A stretch of 64,000 bases of DNA from Natronospira sp. (lineage in GTDB: Bacteria; Pseudomonadota; Gammaproteobacteria; Natronospirales; Natronospiraceae). The number at the start of each line of letters is the position of its first letter. Position 1 is the stretch's first letter. The position numbers were made by a program, and so were the translations under genes. Shown one piece after another: positions 8,762-16,940 of the stretch. Location: positions 1-64,000 of the forward strand of contig PWMQ01000017.1 of NCBI GenBank assembly GCA_003558125.1, in the 5' to 3' direction. The notes under the pieces were generated by a model that worked only from the letters and a program-made list of their open reading frames with translations, ran no database searches and was not told the origin of the DNA.

Positions 8762-10615
8762 TCAGTCACCGTAGCGAAGACTGAGATTAACGCTACGCCC
8801 TGGCTGCTGATAGTCAAAGTCATTGAAGCTGTCACGGGCAATGACATAATCCCGGTCAAGCACATTGTCTACGACCAGGCGAGCATTCCAGCTTTCCGCA
8901 AAGCGCCAGCCGGCACGAAGATTGAGCAGTGCAAAACCGGCCAGACGTTCGGCGCCATCGGCGTCATTGAAACGGTGACTCTGGGCAATAATGGTGCCCC
9001 CCAATGACCAATCGCCGATCTCTCGGTCGACTTCCAGCCTGCCGGTCTGTTTGGCGCGGCGGATCAGACGTTTGCCACTTTCACGGTCTTCCGGGTCGGT
9101 ATAGGAAACACTGCCGTAGATGCGCCAGTGATCCCGATTCCACCCCGCACCGATTTCCAGGCCGCGGATACGGGCCTCGTTGACGTTCTGGGGCAGGAAG
9201 ACCCCATCCTGAAACACCGTTTCAATCAGGTTATCCACATCGGTCTGGTAGGCAACGGCATCCCAGAACCAGTTCTCATAGAGACCGGAAATGCCCAGCT
9301 CCACGCTCGACGATTCTTCCGGCTCCAGGTCCGGGTTGCCGAAACCGGGGAAATACAGCTCGTTGAAGGTTGGCGCTTTGAAGCCTTCACCCCAGGAAGC
9401 ACGAATACGATGCGACTCGCCCAGGCGATAGCCCACTGCGGCGTTGGCAGTGTTAACAGTGCCGAAGGAATCGTTATCGTCATGCCGAATGCCCAATTCC
9501 AGGCTCAAAGGCGCAAAATCCAACAATGCCTGGGCATAGCTGCCACGATTGCGGCGGCTGTCTTCTTCGTATTCAGAAGAAGATGTAATCTCATCGTCCA
9601 GGTAATCCAGGCCGACGAGGATTTCGTGGTCACCGGCGAACAGGCTGTTCTGCCAGTTTGCCACCTGACGCCGTGTTGCGAATTCGCTCTCGCTGCCGTT
9701 GTCATTGACGGTGTCGCCTTCATCACGACTTTGCCCAAGCGTGACACGGGTATCCCAGTGTTGATTGATGCTTCGCTCGTAAGTGCTACCAAGGGCCTGA
9801 TGGACAAACGTCATCTTGCCGCCAATGAACTCGGTTCTCCCCTCGGAGTGAAGGGAGGTCACGCCCAGCTCCCCACCATCGTCAAACTCATGGCTGATTC
9901 GCCCCACGGCGGAGCTGTTATAGAAGCCTTTTCGCTCGCCATCCTCCCGAAGGGCAATGCCATCGGTATGGAAATGGTTGGCGCCCAGGTTGTAACGGGT
10001 ATTGCCGCCCTGCCCGGACACACCTGCCCCGTACTGGTGAGTACCGAAGGAGCCCGCACTGATTTCCGCCCAGGGGCTGAGTTCTTCCCCACCCTCCGGG
10101 GTAAAGACCTGAATGACGCCACCAAGGGCATCCGGTCCGTAGACGCTGCCTCGCGGCCCCCTCACGATCTCCACCCGCTCGATGAACTGGGGCGGCAGGT
10201 ACTGCCAGGAGGCACCACCGGTGGTCGCGGCACCCATGCGCACACCGTCCACCACCAGCAGACTGTGATCACTACTCGTCCCCCGAAGGAACAGGCTGGT
10301 GGCCTTGCCGAAGGGGCCATTACTGACAAAATCCACCCCTGGACGGCCCCGTAGCAGCTCTGAAAACTCCCGGGGCTGCTGCCGTTGAATGGATTCCCGG
10401 TCTACCACACTCACAGACGTCAGACTGTCATCGACCTGCTGTTCGGTACGCGTTGCGGTAACCACTACCGGATTCAGCGGAACGGCTTCCGCCGCCCCGG
10501 CCGCCAACAAGGGGGCTGCGGGCTTATCTTCGCCTTCGGCGGCCAAGCTCAGGGGTGCAATGAGAATAGCGGCGGGTAGCGTGACCCACGCACTGCGGAT
10601 ACGATCGACTAGCAT
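8762..10615 (-). CDS. btuB: TonB-dependent outer-membrane cobalamin receptor, BtuB-like
   Basis: Outer-membrane gated beta-barrel of about 617 residues that captures vitamin B12 using TonB energy. After a signal peptide (about residues 1-26, ending LSLAAEG) comes a TonB-box-like VVVTATRTEQQ, then the plug domain (SVVDRESIQRQQPREFSELL, then VDFVSNGPFGKATSLFLRG and VDGVRMG), and then a barrel with alternating aromatic strands ending in a C-terminal region that closes near SLRYGD. This size matches E. coli BtuB (about 600). The ATG at 10615 is preceded by GAGGG. The upstream ATG in the longer frame (10672) would lie inside the leader structures and is rejected. Expression is predicted to be controlled by the cobalamin riboswitch and by a helix that masks its Shine-Dalgarno. 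Confidence 0.93.
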   Translation of the reverse strand: MLVDRIRSAWVTLPAAILIAPLSLAAEGEDKPAAPLLAAGAAEAVPLNPVVVTATRTEQQVDDSLTSVSVVDRESIQRQQPREFSELLRGRPGVDFVSNGPFGKATSLFLRGTSSDHSLLVVDGVRMGAATTGGASWQYLPPQFIERVEIVRGPRGSVYGPDALGGVIQVFTPEGGEELSPWAEISAGSFGTHQYGAGVSGQGGNTRYNLGANHFHTDGIALREDGERKGFYNSSAVGRISHEFDDGGELGVTSLHSEGRTEFIGGKMTFVHQALGSTYERSINQHWDTRVTLGQSRDEGDTVNDNGSESEFATRRQVANWQNSLFAGDHEILVGLDYLDDEITSSSEYEEDSRRNRGSYAQALLDFAPLSLELGIRHDDNDSFGTVNTANAAVGYRLGESHRIRASWGEGFKAPTFNELYFPGFGNPDLEPEESSSVELGISGLYENWFWDAVAYQTDVDNLIETVFQDGVFLPQNVNEARIRGLEIGAGWNRDHWRIYGSVSYTDPEDRESGKRLIRRAKQTGRLEVDREIGDWSLGGTIIAQSHRFNDADGAERLAGFALLNLRAGWRFAESWNARLVVDNVLDRDYVIARDSFNDFDYQQPGRSVNLSLRYGD

Positions 10616-10620
10616 TGAAT

Positions 10621-10683
10621 TTCCCTCAACTAACCGTGCCCACCGCACGGATTTGGATGCAACGGAATGCACGCTTGAGGGAA
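10621..10683 (-). promoter_or_regulatory. Shine-Dalgarno-sequestering helix before btuB
   Basis: The btuB ribosome-binding site (TTGAGGGAA on the minus strand, 10629-10621) is exactly complementary over 9 bases to TTCCCTCAA at 10683-10675. The loop between them contains its own small hairpin, CCGTGC/GCACGG (10634-10650). This nested structure would hide the ribosome-binding site and is a plausible OFF state of a riboswitch that acts on translation. Confidence 0.6.
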
Positions 10684-10733
10684 CAGGTGGGGCGGAAGAA
10701 TGGAATGTTATTTCGGCATCCGACCGGCCCGAG

Positions 10734-10792
10734 CGCTGCCCTCCGCAGCGTGCGGCCAGACACCCGGGAATCGGCAGGATTCAGCGGGTGTC
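10734..10792 (-). other. stem-loops in the btuB leader between aptamer and RBS
   Basis: Two stems lie 3' of the aptamer on the minus-strand RNA. The first is GACACCCG/CGGGTGTC (arms 10785-10792 and 10759-10766). The second is CGCTGC/GCAGCG (arms 10745-10750 and 10734-10739), whose loop exposes GGAGG. Neither is followed by a U-run, so they do not look like intrinsic terminators. They are probably part of the expression platform. Confidence 0.4.
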
Positions 10793-10799
10793 GAGCACG

Positions 10800-10997
10800 C
10801 AGGCCGGTCTACGGGCTGATGAGCAGGCTGGCGCCGCCGGCGAATCACCTTCCCATGCCTCTCACGGACACAGTGGTCATGGATTCACCGGTGCCGGCTC
10901 TGGACAGAGACGGCTGCTCAATCACCGTTGCGGGGGCAGCGTCGGAATCCTTCACCGCGTGTAGCAGCAGAAGTTCACCGACTTCCCGTTTAATCCC
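10800..10997 (-). ncRNA. cobalamin (B12) riboswitch aptamer
   Basis: Conserved cobalamin-aptamer blocks occur in order on the minus strand. They are AAACGGGAA (about 10994-10982), a GGTGAAGGATTCC segment followed by the GCTGCCCCCGCAACGGT block (about 10956-10923), the B12 box GACCACTG (10878-10871), GGGAAGG (10854-10848), and a closing AGCCCGTAGACCGGCC (10817-10802). Spacing and order match the family as I know it. It sits 185 nt before the btuB ATG and begins about 66 bp after the stop of the GGDEF-EAL gene. Adenosylcobalamin binding should reduce expression of btuB and co-transcribed genes. Confidence 0.88.
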
Positions 10998-11062
10998 CGG
11001 TCATGAACTGAGATGGGGACACCTGGTGCGAGGCGGAAAGGTATCAGCAACAGCCCCTGTGG

Positions 11063-13342
11063 TCAATCTGGGCGATTGTCCGCGTTCCATTCCCGGCGCT
11101 GGGGGAACCCTGGAGCCCGTGACGCATCCAGGACGTTGGCGATTGGTGCGGGACGGCCGAACAGGAAGCCCTGGGCCTCCTCCACGCCAAGCTCACGGAG
11201 CAAGCCAAGCTGCGCCTCTGTCTCCACGCCCTCTGCAACCACATGCAGGTTCAGGTTACGGGCCAATTCCACGATGGAGCGGACAATGGCAGCCGCACCC
11301 CCATTTTCAGTCCCCAGGTCAGCAATGAAGGCTCGGTCGATCTTCAAGGTATCCATTGGAATCTGGCGGAGATAGTTCAGAGAGGAATAGCCGCTACCGA
11401 AGTCATCAATCGCGATGGTGACGTCGGGGGCAGCTGCCTTGATTCTGCGGAGATTGTCCATGGCCAGCTCAACATCATGCATGAGGATGGATTCCGTGAT
11501 CTCAATCTCCAGTGGCAGTGGGTTTTGGGTGCCCTCCACTTCCAATGTGGCAATCAGACGCTGCAGATGCTTTGTCTCATAAAGATCCCTGGCCGACAGA
11601 TTGATCGCGATACGGAAATCCGGGCCATCTTTCTGTATCTGACGGCTTTCCCTGCAGGCCTGCTTCAAAACCCAGTGATCCAGACGACAGATCAGGTCAG
11701 ACCGTTCCGCTAGGGGCAGGAAATCAGCCGGCTGCAAGAGCCCGCGGGAAGGATGGTTCCAACGAATCAGTGCTTCAAGCCCACAGATACGTGACCGGGC
11801 AATATCGACACGGGCCTGAAAATAGAGACACAATTCATCGGAATCCAAAGCCCGCTCGAGGTCGTGGCGCAGGCTGAGGCTTGCCTGCGCCCGTTCTGTC
11901 ATCTCCTGATCAAAAAAGGCATAACGATTTTTCCCCGACGCCTTAGCCTCGTACATGGCCAGGTCGGCATTGCGAATCAGGGTATCACTGTCACCACCAT
12001 TATCCGGATAAATGGCAATACCAATACTCGAATGGACGATAAGCTTCTCACCCTCGATATCGATAGGGCTGGTCAGAAGATCCAGAGCCCGCTCTGCAAC
12101 CCGGGCGGCATCGGCAGCCTCTTCAACTTCCATTAGCAATACAAACTCGTCACCACCAAGGCGGGACAGGGTATCCCCGGCGCGGCAGACCGATTCCAGT
12201 CGTTGTGCCGTATGGCGGAGGAACTGGTCACCTACATTGTGACTGAAGCTATCATTGATCAACTTGAAATCATCCAGATCCAGCAGCATGACAGCCAGCA
12301 TTGAATTGGTTCGGGTGGATTCTGCAATGGCATGATCGATCCGATCGTAAAGCAGCTTCCTGTTGGGCAGTTCAGTGAGAGGATCATGGTAGGCCAGGTA
12401 CTCAAGCTCGCCGCCAAACTGCACGGCATCGATAGCACTGGCGATGAGCTGCCCTAGCAAGCGCAAATTGTTGCGAATATCCTCTGGCCAGAATCGCTTC
12501 TCCCAGACCGCGTCCAGGCCGAAGAGCCCCCGCGGGCGCCCGTCTTTCATCAATGGCACGATGATCAGAGAACGTATGGACTGCAGCTTGTATTCCTCCC
12601 GTTCAACGCGGTACTGATCATCCATCATGTCCACATCGGGAAGATGGGCTATATTTCCTTTGAGGATATTACCCATGAGCCAGGGAAAAGCCTCAAAGGG
12701 CAGGTTCTGCAAACGCCCTATCTCCGGTGGCACACTCGGCGCGGACCATTCGTGGGTATTACTGAACGTGCCGGCATCAAGGTCGATGGAAAAAAGATAG
12801 CTGCGCCCCGCATTGAAAAATGCGCCGATATCCGCAAGGACGTCCTGGATGACCGAGTCAATTCGGTCGGGGGTAACACTGATCAATCGAGTGGAAAAGT
12901 CGAGCAGCAAGTCATTGAAGGCGATTTTGTGTTCCAACTCCCCTTCAAGCCGAGCCCACTCCCTCGCATCCCGCACGGAAGCGAGAAACAGCACATGCCC
13001 ATCATGGTTTAGACGTACCAGATTGACCTCAACGGCCAAGCGCTCTCCACTCTTGTGTCGATGCCAGGAGCGGAAAACTTTCTGGGCACCTGGTGATGCC
13101 ACCATTTCCGCCAGCAGATTATCGATTTCCGCCAGATCGCGGTAGGGATTGAGATCAGAAACTGACATTCCCAACAGCTCACTGCGGCTATACCCAGTGT
13201 GCCGGCAAGCAGCCTGATTGGCTTCAAGGATGCGACCGCTGCGGTCATGTAGATAGAAGGCATCGGCGATGTTATCCATCAGATAGCGATGGAAGTCGCC
13301 CCTTTTTTCCATATCAGGCATTTTGTCATTCTGCCCCGTCAT
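11063..13342 (-). CDS. PAS-GAF-GGDEF-EAL cyclic-di-GMP signalling protein
   Basis: Cytoplasmic protein of 759 residues able in principle both to make and to degrade c-di-GMP. There are no membrane segments. Domain order: PAS (about 15-125, with YLHDRSGRILEANQAAC), GAF (about 140-305), GGDEF (about 315-480) and EAL (about 490-750). The cyclase site is the exact GGDEF (396-400), with an inhibitory I-site RAGD (387-390) five residues before it. The phosphodiesterase site is intact by motif: GLEALIRW (EAL at 523-525), EITES and DDFGSGYSS. A bifunctional enzyme, or one activity gated by the sensor domains, is therefore possible. The ATG at 13342 follows GAGG at good spacing. It is co-directional with btuB but separated from it by the riboswitch leader. 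Which ligand PAS or GAF senses is unknown. Confidence 0.93.
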   Translation of the reverse strand: MTGQNDKMPDMEKRGDFHRYLMDNIADAFYLHDRSGRILEANQAACRHTGYSRSELLGMSVSDLNPYRDLAEIDNLLAEMVASPGAQKVFRSWHRHKSGERLAVEVNLVRLNHDGHVLFLASVRDAREWARLEGELEHKIAFNDLLLDFSTRLISVTPDRIDSVIQDVLADIGAFFNAGRSYLFSIDLDAGTFSNTHEWSAPSVPPEIGRLQNLPFEAFPWLMGNILKGNIAHLPDVDMMDDQYRVEREEYKLQSIRSLIIVPLMKDGRPRGLFGLDAVWEKRFWPEDIRNNLRLLGQLIASAIDAVQFGGELEYLAYHDPLTELPNRKLLYDRIDHAIAESTRTNSMLAVMLLDLDDFKLINDSFSHNVGDQFLRHTAQRLESVCRAGDTLSRLGGDEFVLLMEVEEAADAARVAERALDLLTSPIDIEGEKLIVHSSIGIAIYPDNGGDSDTLIRNADLAMYEAKASGKNRYAFFDQEMTERAQASLSLRHDLERALDSDELCLYFQARVDIARSRICGLEALIRWNHPSRGLLQPADFLPLAERSDLICRLDHWVLKQACRESRQIQKDGPDFRIAINLSARDLYETKHLQRLIATLEVEGTQNPLPLEIEITESILMHDVELAMDNLRRIKAAAPDVTIAIDDFGSGYSSLNYLRQIPMDTLKIDRAFIADLGTENGGAAAIVRSIVELARNLNLHVVAEGVETEAQLGLLRELGVEEAQGFLFGRPAPIANVLDASRAPGFPQRREWNADNRPD

Positions 13343-13641
13343 TCAAGCCTCGCCCGAAACACCCCCAAGCACGGCACGGCTCAGCTGTTATCGCTAGACC
13401 GATACCGCCCAGCATAGACACTTATAGGACTGATTGCCACGGCAATCGTGGATGCCGTGCGCCGGGATGAGACATGGGGGGGTGGCGAGGCCAGATTCGC
13501 CGAATGGACAACCATTGATCCGGTCAGGAGCCGCCTTGCGTTGATGCTGGGTCGTCAAGAACGGTATGCATGTACACAAATACCCTCAAGCCAGATTGGC
13601 ATTAGCTCGACTAGGCATCGAGATGGGAAATGAATGCACTG
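13343..13641. other. intergenic region between MaoC-like and GGDEF-EAL genes
   Basis: About 299 bp with no convincing gene. A 61-codon forward frame from a GTG at 13448 has no RBS or recognisable motif. The region holds one perfect palindrome (separate entry) and presumably the promoter of the GGDEF-EAL gene, which I could not place with confidence. Confidence 0.6.
13432..13447. promoter_or_regulatory. perfect 16-bp palindrome upstream of the GGDEF-EAL gene
   Basis: GATTGCC and GGCAATC arms flank a central AC, about 90 bp upstream of the GGDEF-EAL start codon. The size and position suit a dimeric regulator. There is no U-tract, so it is not a terminator. No regulator family is recognised from it. 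Confidence 0.4.
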
Positions 13642-14559
13642 TCAGTTCTGAGCGAGGGGTGATACCCGGCCCCACAAGGCGGGCTTCCGACGCGCGCTGT
13701 CCCGGTCCACCTGGAACCAGTCACCGGCGGGGGAAACATGCAGCCGGCTCTCGGACGGCCAGAACAAAGGTGCCGTAAACCAGGCCTCCAGACCGGTTCC
13801 AGCCAAGTGCGTGGGGTGACGCTCTTCAACCGTGACCAGCGCCTTGGCCAGCGTCCACATGCCGTGCACGATGGGGCACTGAAAACCGAACAGCCGTGCG
13901 GACATGCTGCTCAGATGGATCGGGTTCCAGTCACCTGAGACCCGGGCATAACTGCGACCAATCCCGGCAGGACATTCGAAACCCTGGCTGTCACTCTCTG
14001 CCGGGACGCGCGGCGCCGACGGCGGCAGACGCTGAACATCCGCACCATCGGGAGCGCCCACCCCCCGAAACAGCAAGAGGCTTTCCGCCTCCCATCGACT
14101 GACTCCTTCGGGATCGCGCCAGACCGTTTCCATGTGAAAAATACGTCCACGGGGATGAGCCGCCCCCGGCCGCAAAGACACTTCCAGGTCCAGCGCCCGC
14201 CCCTGTTCTTCCCTGGGACGCTCCATGCTCTGCTTCCAGCGCACACGCTGCCCAAGATGCACGACGCCCAGACGGCGACCGGGCAGGCCCGGTGTGGAGA
14301 GAAGCTGGAGATGGAGCGGCATGGCAGCCACCTGGGGATAGAGCGGCGGCATCAGATCCGCGGCAGGCAGACCAAGAAGGCGACGGTATGCTTGCAGCCG
14401 ATCGTCGTTGAGCTCTACCGGTGCGCGACAACGCAAGGGATAGGCGGAGTTCGGCAGGTCTCCCGATCGACTGGGTAGCAGCTCATTGCTGAGCAGGCGT
14501 GCATAAGCTCGAGTCAGCGAAGCGCTGGCCTGCCCATCCTCTTCCGTCATTACGCTCAT
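13642..14559 (-). CDS. MaoC-like (hotdog-fold) dehydratase family protein
   Basis: About 305 residues. The C-terminal half has the MaoC/hydratase-2 signature: RVSGDWNPIHL followed by FGFQCPIVHGMWTLA, in which Asp and His of the family motif (D-x4-H) are present. The N-terminal half looks like a degenerate second hotdog domain, as in two-domain acyl-CoA or acyl-thioester dehydratases. The likely reaction is hydration or dehydration of an enoyl-thioester, but the substrate is unknown. The ATG at 14559 follows AAGGA; the longer frame to 14601 lacks a site. The gene stands alone, with a terminator of the ccm operon behind it and 299 bp to the next gene. Many polar and charged residues and unusual Trp/Arg runs make the N-terminus hard to align by eye. 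Confidence 0.72.
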   Translation of the reverse strand: MSVMTEEDGQASASLTRAYARLLSNELLPSRSGDLPNSAYPLRCRAPVELNDDRLQAYRRLLGLPAADLMPPLYPQVAAMPLHLQLLSTPGLPGRRLGVVHLGQRVRWKQSMERPREEQGRALDLEVSLRPGAAHPRGRIFHMETVWRDPEGVSRWEAESLLLFRGVGAPDGADVQRLPPSAPRVPAESDSQGFECPAGIGRSYARVSGDWNPIHLSSMSARLFGFQCPIVHGMWTLAKALVTVEERHPTHLAGTGLEAWFTAPLFWPSESRLHVSPAGDWFQVDRDSARRKPALWGRVSPLAQN

Positions 14560-14704
14560 CCCCGATGTTCCTTGTTGTACACGATCATGCTCCCTATACA
14601 CCCCGAACGGTGCCGGAATGCCTCATCTTATCATTATGATTCTTCCAGACTGCGCTCTGTTACAGCCTTGGCGTCTTATCCGCCCCCGGACTCGGCTCAG
14701 GACG

Positions 14705-14731
14705 GAAAAAGCCCGCCACTGAGGCGGGCTT
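14705..14731 (-). terminator. Rho-independent terminator of the ccm operon
   Basis: On the minus strand, stem GCCCGCC/GGCGGGC (arms 14723-14729 and 14711-14717, extended by A-U pairs) with a 5-nt loop is followed by a U-run (14710-14706). It lies about 30 bp after the ccmI stop. Confidence 0.85.
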
Positions 14732-14761
14732 GCGCTTTCCGCAAAATGCACCCAGCCGGGA

Positions 14762-15970
14762 TCATTCCATCCGGTGGTCCATCAGCACCCGGGCCTCACC
14801 GCTACCATTGTCCAGCTCTACCGTGGTAGTCCCGATAATGTCCCCAGGGCGTGGTGTCGCGTCGCCGGATTCTGACACCCGGGCAATGATCTCCACCCGC
14901 TCGTGCTGACTGATCTGATGTCCGTCCAGCATCGCATTCTCGTCCCCAAGCCGGAAAGGCCCGGGCAAGGCAGCCGCGGTCAGACGAATTCCCGCCAGGG
15001 GTGGGGCGTCGGCGGCCTGGGCAGGGCGGGCAATCAGAAAGACCGTGGCGGAGCCATCGATGTCATCCTGGAATTGCTCTGCCAATTCCACTTCAACGGT
15101 AACCGCCGCTCCATTCTCCTCGCCTTCCGTCACCGCCAGCTCACCTTCCTCGCCACTGGCCACGGCAATGCGCTCTTCCACCACCTGCCTGAAAGCATCC
15201 GGCGGATCCTGATCCAGCAAGCGCTCCCACAAGGCCACCGCCGACTCGGGATCCCCCTCCTCCATTGTGATCAGGCCACCGTACCAAAGCCCCTTGGGGT
15301 GGCTTGGGTCCAGATCCAGCACATGGCGGAACAGGGGCGCGGCATGGGTCACCATGCGTGAGGGATCCGCCAGCGTGATGGCCTCGGCATAGTTGGCCAG
15401 TACCCGGGGATTGTCCTCACCGGCAATCTCGACCGCCTGACGATAGGCTTCCACGGCTTGGTCGTACTGGCCGAGCGAAATACGGCTTCGACCCAGCAAC
15501 ATCCAGCCTTCCAGATCATCCGGCTGTTGCGCCAGGCGACTCTCCAGGGCGTCCACGGCAGCGGCCATATCCATATCCCCACCCGCCATGGGATTCATGC
15601 TGCCACGATCAATGGCATCGGGGTCACCCACCTGGAGATAGATCCCCAGGGTAGCGAGGGGCAATAGCACTGCCAGGACAATGGCACTGACCGGTTTCCC
15701 CGTCTGGATGGCCGGGCCGGATTCCGCATCGGCCTGGCGATCACTGGCTTCGCTTTCAATCTGGCGCCGCGACAACTCATAGGTGCGGTTGTCGATATCA
15801 CCGTCCTCGAGCTCCTGCTCGAGCTCTGCAAGCTGCCTGGCACGCGTTACCGCCACCGCATCCACGGCCTCGCGGGATACCTTGCCGCCACGGCGGCGGA
15901 TCAGCGGTCCGGCGGCGAGCAGGAGGGCCGCGACCACCAATAGTGCACTCAGGGTCACAAAGGTCATCAT
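14762..15970 (-). CDS. ccmI: cytochrome c maturation protein CcmI (apocytochrome chaperone)
   Basis: Inner-membrane protein of about 402 residues presenting apocytochrome c to the CcmFH heme lyase. A first membrane helix (residues 4-24) is followed by a cytoplasmic loop with the leucine/charged CcmI-1 segment (VTRARQLAELEQELEDGDID), a second helix (about 93-112), and a periplasmic TPR region (about 135-275, repeats such as LEGWMLLGRSRISLGQYDQAVEAYRQ in part). The C-terminal domain (about 290-402) is beta-rich, as in CycH-type long forms. It overlaps ccmH by 4 bp and is the last gene of the operon before the terminator. Length and architecture fit single-gene CcmI rather than the split form. 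Confidence 0.92.
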   Translation of the reverse strand: MMTFVTLSALLVVAALLLAAGPLIRRRGGKVSREAVDAVAVTRARQLAELEQELEDGDIDNRTYELSRRQIESEASDRQADAESGPAIQTGKPVSAIVLAVLLPLATLGIYLQVGDPDAIDRGSMNPMAGGDMDMAAAVDALESRLAQQPDDLEGWMLLGRSRISLGQYDQAVEAYRQAVEIAGEDNPRVLANYAEAITLADPSRMVTHAAPLFRHVLDLDPSHPKGLWYGGLITMEEGDPESAVALWERLLDQDPPDAFRQVVEERIAVASGEEGELAVTEGEENGAAVTVEVELAEQFQDDIDGSATVFLIARPAQAADAPPLAGIRLTAAALPGPFRLGDENAMLDGHQISQHERVEIIARVSESGDATPRPGDIIGTTTVELDNGSGEARVLMDHRME

Positions 15971-16407
15971 TGTTCACGCCCCTCCAGTTCCGCCTCTTCC
16001 TCGGCATCCTGACGAGCCCGGCGGACAAGCGTGACCACCAAAACCACGGCACCGATCAACAGCAAAAAGGCCGGACCAAACCACAAAGCCAGCGTATCCG
16101 CCCGCATGGGCGGGCGATAGAGCACAAAGTCGCCATAGCGCTCTGTCATGTAATTCTTGATCTCCTGGTCCGTGGCACCATCGGCAAGCATGGTGCGAAC
16201 CTGGGCCCGGAGATCCTGTGCCAGCTCGGCATTGGATTCAGCAATGGACTCGTTCTGGCAGACCAGGCAGCGCAGTTCGTTGACGATGCGATGGTATCGC
16301 TGCTCCAGAGCGGGGTCCTCAAAAGGCTCCCCCGGATCCGCTGCCTGAACCGATAGAGAGAGCAGGGCCAGGGCGGCCAGAATAAAAAACGGGGTCAGCA
16401 GTTTCAT
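15967..16407 (-). CDS. ccmH: cytochrome c maturation thiol-disulfide protein CcmH
   Basis: Periplasmic, membrane-anchored thioredoxin-like reductant for apocytochrome c CXXCH cysteines, working with CcmG and CcmF. The 146-residue protein has a signal peptide (1-22), the conserved LRCLVCQNESIAESNA segment (Cys47, Cys50) characteristic of CcmH/CcmL, and a C-terminal transmembrane helix (about 104-126) followed by basic residues. It is the short form, consistent with a separate ccmI. Start and stop overlap both neighbours by 4 bp. Confidence 0.95.
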   Translation of the reverse strand: MKLLTPFFILAALALLSLSVQAADPGEPFEDPALEQRYHRIVNELRCLVCQNESIAESNAELAQDLRAQVRTMLADGATDQEIKNYMTERYGDFVLYRPPMRADTLALWFGPAFLLLIGAVVLVVTLVRRARQDAEEEAELEGREQ

Positions 16408-16940
16408 TCCCGAGCCTCCTGCTCCAGTCCGCGTATCAGCGGCAGGAGCGTATTATCGATGTCCTGGTGAGTGATCGGGCCGATGTGCTTGTGTCGAATC
16501 TGGCCACGGTGGTCGAGCACGAAAGTCTCCGGGGCACCATATACGCCCCAGTCGATTGCCACCCGGCCATCACCATCGAATCCGGATTGCTCGAAAGGAT
16601 TGCCCACCTGGCTGAGCCACTGAATGGCGGTTTCCCGATCATCGCGAAGGTTGAGGCCGACAATGCGAACGCCCTCCTCCTCCGCAAGCCGCATGAGCTC
16701 ATCATGTTCTTCGTGACAGCCGGGACACCAGGTACCCCAGACATTGAACAGCGTTACCTCACCGGCCAGGTCCAGATTGGTCACCAATCGGTCCGGTTCA
16801 TGCAGGGAGGGCAAGGCAAAAGCCGGAGCCTCGCGACCCACCAGGGGTGAAGGGACTTCGCTGGGATCAAGTGACAGACCGCGCCAGAAAAACCCGATCA
16901 GAACAAGCAGGATCGCCAGGGGAATCAGATAACGCCACAT
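16404..16940 (-). CDS. ccmG: periplasmic thioredoxin CcmG/DsbE
   Basis: Membrane-tethered thioredoxin-fold protein of 178 residues that keeps apocytochrome or CcmH cysteines reduced. A single N-terminal helix (3-20) anchors it. The active site WCPGC is at 71-75 (Cys72, Cys75) within NVWGTWCPGCHEEHDEL, and the cis-Pro region YGAPETFVLDHRG is present. The WCPxC form with an acidic environment is usual for CcmG. It overlaps ccmH by 4 bp and shares one base with the ccmF stop. Confidence 0.95.
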   Translation of the reverse strand: MWRYLIPLAILLVLIGFFWRGLSLDPSEVPSPLVGREAPAFALPSLHEPDRLVTNLDLAGEVTLFNVWGTWCPGCHEEHDELMRLAEEEGVRIVGLNLRDDRETAIQWLSQVGNPFEQSGFDGDGRVAIDWGVYGAPETFVLDHRGQIRHKHIGPITHQDIDNTLLPLIRGLEQEARE

